From NCBI RefSeq assembly GCF_003399445.1, contig NZ_QUQO01000001.1:1609001-1673000 (forward strand): DNA of 64,000 nucleotides, given 5' to 3'. The position numbers and the translations under genes are program-made. The notes beneath the pieces were generated by a model, which saw nothing but the letters and a program-made list of their open reading frames with translations, was not told the origin of the DNA and ran no database searches. The stretch is from Parvularcula marina (GTDB taxonomy: Bacteria > Pseudomonadota > Alphaproteobacteria > Caulobacterales > Parvularculaceae). Shown here piece after piece: positions 15,734 to 24,700 of the stretch (its first letter is position 1; each line of letters opens with the position of its first letter).

Positions 15734-17530
15734 TTATCGCGGAGGAATTCTCAACTCCACATGATAACCCTGTTCATTGACTGCCTGTGTGAGCTCTGCC
15801 GAAAGCTGGCGCGCAAATGCCGTCATGAGCTTTGATCCAAGTCCTGAAGATGACTCACCGACCTTTCCGGCCTTCCCGTCATCCTGGATTGAGAGAAACA
15901 GATCGTCGCCATCTTCCATCAGTGTCACGCTGATCTCTTCACCATCACCGGTTTCAAGGGCATATTTCACCGAATTCGTGATCGCCTCGAGGACAAACAG
16001 TGCCATCGGGATCGCGTCATCCGACACTCTCTCGACCTCGGCGATATTCCAGCGCAATCGCCCCCCGAATTCTTCTATACCGAGCGCACCCTGAAGGTGC
16101 TCCAGCAGCGCATCGAAGAATGGCCGCATCTGGACATATTCCAGTCGCTCATGCTGATAAAGAGTTTGGTGTACGATTGAAAGTGCATCGATCCTGTTAC
16201 GGACGTTTCCAAGTACTCTTCTTGCCTGAGTGTCCTCGAGAGGCCGCATCTGCAGCCGAACAAAGCTGCTGACAATCTGAAGATTATTTTTGACACGGTG
16301 ATGGATCTCTTTGACCGCTGCATCGCGCACAGCAATCGCTTCGTGCAATTCCTCGTCCCGCTGCCCGATCCGCCTCGCCATATTCTCAAGAATGGAAGAT
16401 AGCTTCGATATTTCCTGCGGCGCTTCTTCGAACGAAGCATCAGTCGTATAATCATATTTCCCGACAGCATAAGCAGCCGTCATGCGCCGTAATGGCCAGA
16501 ACCATTTGAGGATCAAATGCTCGATCGCGAACCAGACAGCAATCAGGGTCAGGAGGAATGTCAGTATCGGCAAGCCGATCGTTACTGCCGGACGCAGAGT
16601 GAACTCGCTGACAATTCCCGGCGCCGGCCGTGAGACCATGGCGTAGATACCGCCCTCGCCGATAGGGCGGATCACGCGGTCATAAGGATCGCCTTCATTG
16701 TCATCGACGACATCCAGCATCGTCTCATTGGACTGCACGGCCTTGCGAACGTCCAGCGCACGACCATCCTGAAACCTCACGCTGCCAAAGACATTCCCGT
16801 CGCTATCAACGAGCGCAACTTCGATATCATCCTGCTCTCGGGGGGCTGGCATGGCAGACATGAGTCTGTAGATATTGATCCCTATACTGGCAGATCCTGC
16901 GAACTCTCCATTCTCATCCTCTAGCCTGTGGAGTGAAGCAAATGACCATTCATCGCTCTCGACACCGATGAACGCACCTGTCCTCAACGTCACACGACCA
17001 TCTCTGAGCTGTGCATGCCAGTAGCGATCCTGGATCTCATAACCAGGCTCACCTCTGGCCGTACATTTGGCCAGCCCCGTCACACCATAGTGAACGATAT
17101 TCTGTACGTAGGGAAACACAGGCTTGATGCGCGCCATGGTCTCAGAACATCTGTCTTCGGCGATATCATCACTGAAAATCGCGAGGAGCGATTCTGCCGA
17201 GGCAACAGATTTCTCAATCCAGTCGATAGCATTGTCAGACGCCAGAATGAGTTCTTCCTGACGATCTTGAATGGTATTTCGGCTATCGAGATAGGCTCGC
17301 CACCCAGCGATGACGAGGACAGGGCTCAATGCTGCAGCAATCGTTACAAGGAGACGCGCGCGGAGGCTTTGAAGTGCCTTTGGAACGCTCGTGGCATTGC
17401 CGTTCGCACCCTTCCCACTTCCAGCCTTAACCTCTCCCTCCTTGGAGGGAGGCTGCTTCAGCCATGATGTCCGAGATTGCGTCGCTAGCTTTTGCGCCTT
17501 GCTCGTCGCTGAATCCTGCTGATCCGTCAT
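15734..17530 (-). CDS. Membrane sensor histidine kinase (HisKA_2/HWE-type), GSR input
   Basis: A 598-residue sensor kinase. A proline- and lysine-rich cytoplasmic N-terminus precedes TM1 (about residues 60-80). An extracytoplasmic sensor domain of roughly 230 residues follows, then TM2 (ITFLLTLIAVWFAIEHLI), a HAMP-like linker, and the H-box HHRVKNNLQIVSSFVRLQ with the phosphorylated histidine near residue 410. The ATP-binding region follows (EAITNSVKYA N-box, then IQDDGKAG and SSGLGSKLM). This kinase class drives PhyR in alphaproteobacteria. The gene starts 104 bp inside the end of ecfG, with GAGGAA seven bases before its ATG, so the overlap is real and may couple translation. No response regulator other than PhyR lies nearby. 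Confidence 0.92.
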   Translation of the reverse strand: MTDQQDSATSKAQKLATQSRTSWLKQPPSKEGEVKAGSGKGANGNATSVPKALQSLRARLLVTIAAALSPVLVIAGWRAYLDSRNTIQDRQEELILASDNAIDWIEKSVASAESLLAIFSDDIAEDRCSETMARIKPVFPYVQNIVHYGVTGLAKCTARGEPGYEIQDRYWHAQLRDGRVTLRTGAFIGVESDEWSFASLHRLEDENGEFAGSASIGINIYRLMSAMPAPREQDDIEVALVDSDGNVFGSVRFQDGRALDVRKAVQSNETMLDVVDDNEGDPYDRVIRPIGEGGIYAMVSRPAPGIVSEFTLRPAVTIGLPILTFLLTLIAVWFAIEHLILKWFWPLRRMTAAYAVGKYDYTTDASFEEAPQEISKLSSILENMARRIGQRDEELHEAIAVRDAAVKEIHHRVKNNLQIVSSFVRLQMRPLEDTQARRVLGNVRNRIDALSIVHQTLYQHERLEYVQMRPFFDALLEHLQGALGIEEFGGRLRWNIAEVERVSDDAIPMALFVLEAITNSVKYALETGDGEEISVTLMEDGDDLFLSIQDDGKAGKVGESSSGLGSKLMTAFARQLSAELTQAVNEQGYHVELRIPPR

Positions 17531-18026
17531 TCAACATTTCCTCAAGCGCGCTCCGCCCACGGCTCACACGGCTCTTGATCGTTCCCACGGCGCATCCGCA
17601 GATAGCAGCAGCTTCATCATAGGCAAGGCCTCCAGCACCAACGAGAATGACAGCTTCCCGTTGCTCTGAGGGGAGTTTTTGTAAGGCATTTCGCAGCGCG
17701 AGAACCTCTAAAGGCGCAGACGGATCATCGACAGCCATCAGCGTACCTTCGGCGACCTCCTGATCCAGCGGCTGAGATCGCCATGCTCTACGCTGTTCGG
17801 AATAAAAGTGATTCCGAAGGATCGTGAACACCCAAGCACGCAGATTGGTGCCTTCCTTATAGCTTTCGCGGGATTTCCACGCCTTCAGCATGGCTTCCTG
17901 CGCTAAATCATCCGCCATCGATGCATTACCGCACATGCTTCTGGCGAAAGCACGAAGTTGCGGAATAAGGACGGTCAGCTCTTTTTTGAAATTCTCGTCT
18001 TCAGACGGATGTGATGCACTGGCCAT
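17427..18026 (-). CDS. ecfG: EcfG-type ECF sigma factor (general stress sigma)
   Basis: A 199-residue ECF sigma factor. Region 2 is seen in LIPQLRAFARSMCGNASMADDLAQEAMLKAWKS and FTILRNHFYSEQRR. Region 4 is ALQKLPSEQREAVILVGAGGLAYDEAAAICGCAVGTIKSRVSRGRSAL. Both match the EcfG (ECF15) group, which is controlled by the NepR/PhyR partner switch. Its ATG overlaps the nepR stop by one base (TAATG). The C-terminal ~35 residues (SAGFSDEQGAKASDAISDI...) are longer than a minimal region 4, and the DNA encoding them doubles as the start of the kinase gene in another frame. Confidence 0.94.
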   Translation of the reverse strand: MASASHPSEDENFKKELTVLIPQLRAFARSMCGNASMADDLAQEAMLKAWKSRESYKEGTNLRAWVFTILRNHFYSEQRRAWRSQPLDQEVAEGTLMAVDDPSAPLEVLALRNALQKLPSEQREAVILVGAGGLAYDEAAAICGCAVGTIKSRVSRGRSALEEMLNDGSAGFSDEQGAKASDAISDIMAEAASLQGGRG

Positions 18027-18205
18027 TATGCATCACCAGATGATGAGCGGTTGTTATCAGCATCCTCTAACAATTTTAGGAAGTCATCCGGGACATCTTC
18101 CTGGATGACATCATCATAAATTTGGCGCAATTGACGCCCAATTCTGTTGGTGCGCATGCGACGCTCGCGCTTCTCCAACGGATTGGTGTCTTTTTGATCA
18201 GTCAT
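18026..18205 (-). CDS. nepR: NepR-type anti-sigma factor
   Basis: A 59-residue anti-sigma factor. The NepR core is plain: IGRQLRQIYDDVIQEDVPDDFLKLLEDAD, two helices that bind EcfG or, under stress, phosphorylated PhyR. I chose the ATG at 18205 because the -10 element of the EcfG promoter (18248-18245) abuts an upstream ATG at 18244, so an EcfG-initiated transcript would start at or inside that codon. It is followed by ecfG with a one-base overlap, giving the usual nepR-ecfG operon, divergent from phyR. Confidence 0.92.
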   Translation of the reverse strand: MTDQKDTNPLEKRERRMRTNRIGRQLRQIYDDVIQEDVPDDFLKLLEDADNNRSSSGDA

Positions 18206-18244
18206 AAATTCGTCATTCGGGTTATCGTGATCGGGCAATATCAT

Positions 18245-18269
18245 AACGCCGCTTCCGGCAGCCGGTTCC
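18245..18269 (-). promoter_or_regulatory. EcfG-type promoter of nepR-ecfG (autoregulation)
   Basis: On the minus strand GGAAC (18269-18265), 16 bases, CGTT (18248-18245). It makes ecfG positively autoregulated, as known in this system. Confidence 0.85.
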
Positions 18270-18299
18270 GAGAAATCTGAGATTTTTTTGATTTTTTTC

Positions 18300-18324
18300 G
18301 CAACCTTCTCGTCACCAGAGCGTT
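18300..18324 (+). promoter_or_regulatory. Near-consensus EcfG promoter of phyR
   Basis: GCAAC (18300-18304, one mismatch to GGAAC), 16 bases, CGTT (18321-18324), 31 bp before the phyR start. Confidence 0.6.
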
Positions 18325-18354
18325 TTAGCGCTGATCACTGATTGAGGGTACCAA

Positions 18355-19170
18355 ATGTCACTTGTTGAAACTTTCCGCCCGCATCTGCCGTTTCTGCGGC
18401 GTTATGCACGGGCGCTGACAGGCAGCCAGCAGAGCGGGGATGCTTATATTCGCGCCTCTCTTGAGGCTCTCTCTGCTGACCCCGACCAGATTGGCACTGG
18501 CATCACAGATGGGTCAGAAGCTCCTCGCATTGCACTCTACCGCCTGTTTCACACGATCTGGAGCACTACAGGTGCTGCACTTCAATCTCAGAAAGACGAG
18601 ATTGAGAATAGCGATCTCAGCCCACTCGATCGCCTCGAAACACTCTCCCCGCTTTCGCGTCAGGCTTACCTTCTGACCATGCTGGAAGGGTTCACCCGTA
18701 ACGAGGCCGCTATCATTCTTTCACTGTCACCTGCTGAAGTCGACGAACTCGTTGATACAGCCCAGCGTGACATTGAGAGCGAGCTGCGGACAAATGTGCT
18801 CATCATCGAGGACGAGGCCATTATTGCCGCGGACCTCGAAGCACTGGTGACGGAACTTGGTCATGATGTTGTTGGCACAGCCGCCACGCGTGACGAAGCG
18901 GTCAAGACGGCCTTGAGCACGAAACCCGGTCTCATCCTTTGCGATATTCAGCTCGCCGATAACTCGTCTGGCATCGACGCTGCACAGGATATTCTGGCCA
19001 GTTTTGATGTGCCCATTATTTTCATCACGGCATTCCCTGAACGTTTGCTGACAGGTGAGCGGCCGGAGCCAACCTACCTGATCTCCAAGCCGTTCCAGGA
19101 CAATGTCGTCAAAGCGGCAATCGCGCAGGCGTTGTTCTTTCATCCCGCCAAGGACAAAAAGGCAGCCTGA
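18355..19170 (+). CDS. phyR: PhyR, anti-anti-sigma response regulator
   Basis: A 271-residue response regulator with the reversed PhyR layout. Residues 1-140 form a sigma-factor-like domain (FRPHLPFLRRYARALTGS resembling region 2; LSPLSRQAYLLTMLEGFTRNEAAIILSLS resembling region 4). Residues 146-262 form a receiver domain. The receiver has the acidic pair E152-D153, the phosphorylated Asp197 in LILCDIQLAD, and the conserved lysine in YLISKPFQ. Phosphorylation exposes the sigma-like domain, which then captures NepR. It is divergent from nepR-ecfG and followed by a strong terminator. Confidence 0.95.
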   Translation: MSLVETFRPHLPFLRRYARALTGSQQSGDAYIRASLEALSADPDQIGTGITDGSEAPRIALYRLFHTIWSTTGAALQSQKDEIENSDLSPLDRLETLSPLSRQAYLLTMLEGFTRNEAAIILSLSPAEVDELVDTAQRDIESELRTNVLIIEDEAIIAADLEALVTELGHDVVGTAATRDEAVKTALSTKPGLILCDIQLADNSSGIDAAQDILASFDVPIIFITAFPERLLTGERPEPTYLISKPFQDNVVKAAIAQALFFHPAKDKKAA

Positions 19171-19229
19171 TCTGGCGTGAACACATGACGAATAGCCGTT
19201 GAGCAATCGACGCTAATCCCAACGAAACA

Positions 19230-19271
19230 TGGCCCCCATTCTCGCAACAAAGAGATGGGGGCCTTTCTTTT
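19230..19271 (+). terminator. Rho-independent terminator after phyR
   Basis: Long stem GGCCCCCAT...ATGGGGGCC with an inner CTC/GAG pairing, followed by TTTCTTTTT. Confidence 0.9.
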
Positions 19272-19306
19272 TCCGCCCTCTGGAATGGCTAATCTCACGA
19301 TCGCGC

Positions 19307-19331
19307 GGAACCGGCTCCTTGCACAGACGTT
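19307..19331 (+). promoter_or_regulatory. EcfG-type promoter for the EF-hand protein gene
   Basis: GGAAC (19307-19311), 16 bases, CGTT (19328-19331), 21 bp before the start codon. Confidence 0.82.
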
Positions 19332-19352
19332 TGTTCGGTGGAGGGTATAAAC

Positions 19353-19871
19353 ATGCGTACCAAAGCCATTTTCATCTCTACCGCCGCTATTCTCGGCACC
19401 GCGTCCGTCGCATTGTCCAATACGGACACGCGTACGGTAACGGATAAAAGGTCATCTATTGAAATTGATCAATTCGAAGCTGACGCTCAAAAGTCATTCT
19501 ATCGGATCGACATCAATGATGACGACAAGATTGATATCGAAGAGTTCGCCGCTCAAACGCTTGTGCATGCCGAGCTCGCCCGTTTTAACGGATACGTTAC
19601 TCTTGAGACTGATGAGATTACCTATATTCCATTGAGTAACCGCCCTCAGTACGAGCTGTCACTTTCGGAACGGACCCGCATCACGACTCTCGCCCGCCGT
19701 GAGTTCTATGAGTATGCTGGCGATGATGGCGAAATGTCTTTCTACGAATGGACAAGCTATAAGCTCGCAGATGTTCGCCAGCACGATCGTGACCGCGATA
19801 GTCGGATTGAAGGTGACGAGCTGACAGATTACGCACGTCAAGTTGCTCGCCTTCGTCACTCTGGCGTATAA
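19353..19871 (+). CDS. Exported EF-hand calcium-binding protein
   Basis: A 172-residue protein with a signal peptide (MRTKAIFISTAAILGTASVALS). Two canonical 12-residue EF-hand loops are visible: DINDDDKIDIEE near residue 48 and DRDRDSRIEGDE near residue 149. A degenerate third (AGDDGEMSFYEW) sits between. It is probably a periplasmic calcium-binding protein. The start is set by GGAGGG seven bases before the ATG; a GTG at 19338 in the same frame would lie at the predicted transcription start. An exact EcfG promoter precedes it, so it is likely a GSR output. No partner is evident. Confidence 0.8.
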   Translation: MRTKAIFISTAAILGTASVALSNTDTRTVTDKRSSIEIDQFEADAQKSFYRIDINDDDKIDIEEFAAQTLVHAELARFNGYVTLETDEITYIPLSNRPQYELSLSERTRITTLARREFYEYAGDDGEMSFYEWTSYKLADVRQHDRDRDSRIEGDELTDYARQVARLRHSGV

Positions 19872-19893
19872 AGATTATGTTTGATATGTCAGG

Positions 19894-21456
19894 CTATTCT
19901 TGGCCTGACATATCTTCTTCAACAGCCAATAAACCACTTCGCTGGCATTCCTGCAGCAGGTGATCAAGCGCAGCAATGATCCGGGCGGGATCTGCTTTTT
20001 GGTTTGGTGTGGCGTTTTGATCGCCAATATCCAATCGTCCCTCTGATACGGCCGTGCAAATCTCTTCCACCAATGCCTCGCGGGTTCTTGTGCCGTCCAT
20101 CAGCCTTGCGATAAAGCGCACAGGACCGCGCAACGCGACAGGCTCGTGAAGCCGGGAGCTTACCTCGACCATACCTTGCGCGAGCTGCGCCCTGGCGACG
20201 GGCCAGAGAGCCGGACGATCATCCGCCGCGCTCCCATTCCGTAGAGGGATGGTCGACACTTTAACGTGACCAGCCTCAATTGTGCGCCACAGGGCGTCAT
20301 GCAGCCGATCCGCCGCCCCGGGCTGGCTGGCGCCCGTACCCACCAGAGCGATATCCGCGATTTCGTCGAGCGTGCGGGTTTCCGGATAGGCGTCCTCGAG
20401 CAGCGAAAGCGCCTTTCCTGCGACAGGGTCATTGGTTCGGATCCGCGACTCGCCATGACGGAAGGTCAGCGTGCCGCCCTCTTCTGCCTCCCTGACCATG
20501 GAACAGGCATAATGAAGTGACTGCAGCACTTCGCCGTGTGCCTTATTGTCTTTTTTGGCATCTGCCCGTCGCAGGATGGACCGCCTGAACTTCCTGCCAC
20601 TGACAAAATCAGCGCCTTGTGTCCGCGATAGATGGTCAACGGCAGTGATAATGGGGTGCTCCTGCTCCAGTAGCGGCCCCAATGAACTTACGTCCTGTTC
20701 GGGCGGTGCGGCATCGCAGACATAGGACAGCCCATGCCCTTCTGCCCATTCGACAAAATCATGGAAGTGACACGGCTCATTGAACGGCCCCAGAAACTCC
20801 CCTTGAAAATGCGGATCGGTCATGCGGACGCATTGGGCGATCTCGTCCTTCAGCGCGCTGCCATAGGGCGTCTTCGGATCAAGACAGCCGGCATAAGCCT
20901 CTAGGACACTCCGCGCCTCCGCGATCGCCGTGATTGGATCAGTGCCCGGATCTATATGACGCTGGCATATCTCACGGACCGCCATACGGAGCCCCCAGCC
21001 GGGATAGGTATTATAACTGATATAGGCGAGCCCGGTCTCCGTCAGGGAGGCGGCGCAGATTTTCAGGATGGCTTCCCGAACGGGCTGCGGCGTCCAGCTA
21101 AAGACCCCGTGGCAGATGATAAAATCATATTTCCGCGCACCCAAATTAAGCTGCGATATATCTCCCTGACGAAGCGAAATATTCTTCAGGCTGAGTTCTT
21201 CAATCAGCTGATTGCCGTCACGGATGTGCCGGTCAGCAAGATCCACCCCTTCAAATCGGGCCTCCGGAAATCGGGCGGCCAGCGGGATGATATTGCCGCC
21301 TGACGCACAACCAAGTTCCAGCACAGTCGCCGTCTCAACGGCCGGGACATGACAGCCATGCAGAGCAGCGAGCGCCGCCAACCGCGCCGGCTGCGTTTGC
21401 GGAAATGGCAGTGATGCATAGGGCAGTGCATCATAATCGATCTGATCCGGCGTCAT
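19894..21456 (-). CDS. SAM methyltransferase with methyltransferase regulatory domain
   Basis: A 520-residue class I methyltransferase. The SAM site is at TVLELGCASGGNIIPLA (about residues 44-60), with the acidic strand end FEGVDLA and the motif FIICHGVFSW. Beyond about residue 230 a second helical domain (PCHFHDFVEWAEGHGLSYV...) matches the methyltransferase regulatory domain often found on this family. The C-terminal third has a winged-helix-like look. The substrate of these two-domain enzymes is generally not known. It is convergent with the EF-hand gene (22 bp) and divergent from the giant gene, so it may or may not relate to it. Confidence 0.85.
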   Translation of the reverse strand: MTPDQIDYDALPYASLPFPQTQPARLAALAALHGCHVPAVETATVLELGCASGGNIIPLAARFPEARFEGVDLADRHIRDGNQLIEELSLKNISLRQGDISQLNLGARKYDFIICHGVFSWTPQPVREAILKICAASLTETGLAYISYNTYPGWGLRMAVREICQRHIDPGTDPITAIAEARSVLEAYAGCLDPKTPYGSALKDEIAQCVRMTDPHFQGEFLGPFNEPCHFHDFVEWAEGHGLSYVCDAAPPEQDVSSLGPLLEQEHPIITAVDHLSRTQGADFVSGRKFRRSILRRADAKKDNKAHGEVLQSLHYACSMVREAEEGGTLTFRHGESRIRTNDPVAGKALSLLEDAYPETRTLDEIADIALVGTGASQPGAADRLHDALWRTIEAGHVKVSTIPLRNGSAADDRPALWPVARAQLAQGMVEVSSRLHEPVALRGPVRFIARLMDGTRTREALVEEICTAVSEGRLDIGDQNATPNQKADPARIIAALDHLLQECQRSGLLAVEEDMSGQE

Positions 21457-21712
21457 GACTGCGCTCCCCTCAACGGCTGCCCAACCAAACGGCAGAAAGC
21501 CTACATTTCAGTGCTTTAGCACTATACACGACGTGAATTGACCGAGATGACGACTTTAATACCGCTTTACGCCGCCCAACCCTTGGAATACATAAAAGGT
21601 TAATGAATCAATGAATTCACTCGGGTCACGGGCAAAGATCCTCCCGCCTACATCTTAGGCGAGCATGACCCCCCACCCTCGTGAAAGCAGTGGTTTTCTG
21701 GGGGAGATCAGC

Positions 21713-24700
21713 ATGGACTATTTTCTGACGATTGATGGCGTCAATGACGGCACAGACGGCTTCGAGCCATTTGCTCTGTTCGAACACGGCATGTCACGAT
21801 CTGAAGCGCTACTCTTCTCGGGCTATCAGGGCTTTGGCCCAGTCCGTATAGAAAGTGCGCCTGCGGACATCTCAGTCAATTCATTCAGCAGTCGGCAGGC
21901 CATCGAGACAGGCCTCAATACACCCGGCGGCAATGAACAGATTGCTCTGAATGCTGATAACCTCTTGCTTCCAGCTGCCGCTCAGTCCCTGAGCAGCATT
22001 TCAGGCATCGCAAAGACCTATCTTTTCATCGATGGGTTGAATGGCGGCTCCACAGATATCGGTTTTGAAGGCGCGTTCGAGATCAACTCTGTGCAGCTTG
22101 GCGCCGGCCTTTCCGTCTCCAACGGGACGCCTGGTGCTCCGTCATTCTCCGAGCTGAATGTCACCCTCGAGGGCATGTCGGCTGACTTGCTGTCTGCGAT
22201 CGCCGCGGGGGCGGGCATTGAGTCCATCCAGGTGCTGGCTGTCGATGGGTCCGGCGACACCCTCTATGATCTGCGTCTTGGTGACGTCTTCGTCACAGGA
22301 AATTCTGTTTCCTCAGGTGGCGGTACGCCAAACACCAGTCTGAGCTTTTTCTATGAGAAGATAGGCCTGACACTTGGGGACAAGAGCTTCGGCTTTAATG
22401 TGGCCTCGAACATGTCGATCGAAGCCGACGCAATAGCCGAACCAGTTCCGGCGGTGGAGAATGGCCTCGAGGATGGCGCTGCTGTCCAGTATTATCTGAC
22501 CATTGACGGCTATAATGGCGGCGTCAGTGACAAGGGTTTCAAAGGCGCATTCGAGATTGATTCGTTCCAGTTCGGTGCCGGTGTCGGCGTTTCAGTCGGC
22601 GGGGGAGCACCGATGCTCTCCTTGCCCAGCTTCAGTGAGCTGACAGTATCACTGCAGGGTTTTGCGCCGGGGCTGTTTGCCGAGCTGATCGCCTCTCAAC
22701 GCTTAGGTGCCGTCCAGATCGAGGGCGTCGACGTGAATGGCGATGTCATCTACGATTTGCGGCTTACGGATGTTTTCCTGGGTAGCCAGTCCGTTTCAGC
22801 AGGTGGCGCGACACCCGCAAGTTCGCTGAGCTTCAACTATCAGAAAATCGGTCTTATCACCGAGAGCGGAGATTTCGGATACGATTTGCCTTCCGGAACA
22901 GAGATCAATGCGCAGAATCTGGCGCAAGCTAGCGCCGACCCCATGCTTGATCTCGAAACTCAGTCTGCAGATAATTACTATCTGATTATCGACAGCGGCG
23001 CGAATGGCGCTGCCGGGAAAGGCTATTTCGAGATAGAGCTCGGCTCTGTTCAGTTCGGCGCTGGCGTCGGCATCAGCGGAAACAACAAAAGCGCGCCATC
23101 CTTCAGTGAGGTCACTGTCACTTTTAACGGCATTGCCGCCAACCTCTTCGACTTCATCGGCGCCGGAAATAGCATCGGCCCCGTCAGGATCGTGGGTACG
23201 GACAATAGTAGCGCGAACGGCTCAAAAGGCGCCGTGATCTATGAGCTGCGGCTTGATGATGCGTATGTCACAGGGAACAGTATTAGTGGCGGGGCGGGCT
23301 CAGCCCTTTCAACAAGCCTGTCGCTCGCATCAGAGCGCATCGGCTTCATCACCGATCCCAGCTCCTTCGGTTATGACATCGCAACCCAGACAAGCGCGGA
23401 TCCTGAAAACTTGCCTGTCGCTATGGCCAATCAAGGCGGCTTCGGAACTGCGGCTATTGAGCAATATTATCTTGTCATCGATGGGCTAGACGGCGGCGTC
23501 ACCTCGAAAGGTTTTGAAGGCGCATTCGAAATCAACTCCCTGCAATTCGGCGCTGGTGCGCCGCTGCAATTCATGGCCGCGACACCCATGCAGGGAATGC
23601 CGAGTTTCTCGGAAATCACAGTTTCTCTCGATGGCATCTCACCAACCCTGTTCACTCTTTTGGCAACGGGCGCTGATCTTGGTGCGGTGAGCATCAAGGG
23701 GGTGAGCGCAGGCAGCGTTGTCACCGAGATCCGGCTCGCGGATGCGCTGTTGTCCGGGAATTCCGTCTCGGCAGGCGGCAGCGATTTCAGCTCGAGCCTT
23801 AGTTTTGCCTATGATCAGATCGGCATCATCACACCCAACGGGAATGCCGGCTACGATCTTAGCGCTGGTACCCTGATAAATGCGCTCAACATGGATGAGG
23901 CTGTCGGGGGAAATGGCAGTGACCATGAAAACGGCGCCGTTGAACAATACTACCTGCTGATTGACGGCCTTAATGGTGGGTCTACGGATAAAGGTTTTAG
24001 CGGCTGGTTCGAGATTGACTCACTCCAGTTCGGCGCTGGCCTCTCCATTCAGAATGGCAGTCCTCAGAACGCCGCATTCTTCTCGGAGATATCCGTCAGC
24101 CTTGATGGCATTTCGCCCGAGCTACTGGATGAGCTTGCCTCCGGTAACGGGCTCAGTGCGGTCTGGATCGCAGGCATCAATGCAAATGGTGAGGTCATCT
24201 ATGATCTGCGCCTTGGCGATGTGGACATCACAGGTAATAGCATCAGCGGCGGCAACGGATTTTCTGTCTCCTCAAGCCTGTCATTTGCATATTCGCGGAT
24301 CGGATTGATCACGACAGAATCGGAATTTGGCTTCAACCTGATCTCAAATACGGTCATCGATCCGGACACCATTGCCAGCCCCGCGGCCAGCGCGATTGAT
24401 GGCTTGGCTGAAAATGCCGTCACTCAGTACTTCCTGACCATTGACGGGTTTGATGGCGGCTCTTCCGGCAAGGGGGGCGCAGATCAGACCTACCTGCTCG
24501 ACTCGATCCAGTTTGGTGCTGGCGTCGCCGTGCAGCAGGGCGGCCCCAAAGGTAATCCGTCCTTCTCCGAAATCACGATCATGCTTGATGACATCACGCC
24601 AGAACTTTTCGAGGTGCTGGCCAATGGAGACATCCTGCCTTTCGTGCGGATCACTGGGCAGGACAGCAAGGGCTCCACGGTCGTTGATCTGCGTCTGGGT

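Noticed and set aside
21665-21712. Earlier ATG for the giant protein
   Set aside because: It lacks a good ribosome-binding site, while GGGGGAG precedes the ATG at 21713, which starts with the Hcp-like DYFLTIDG.
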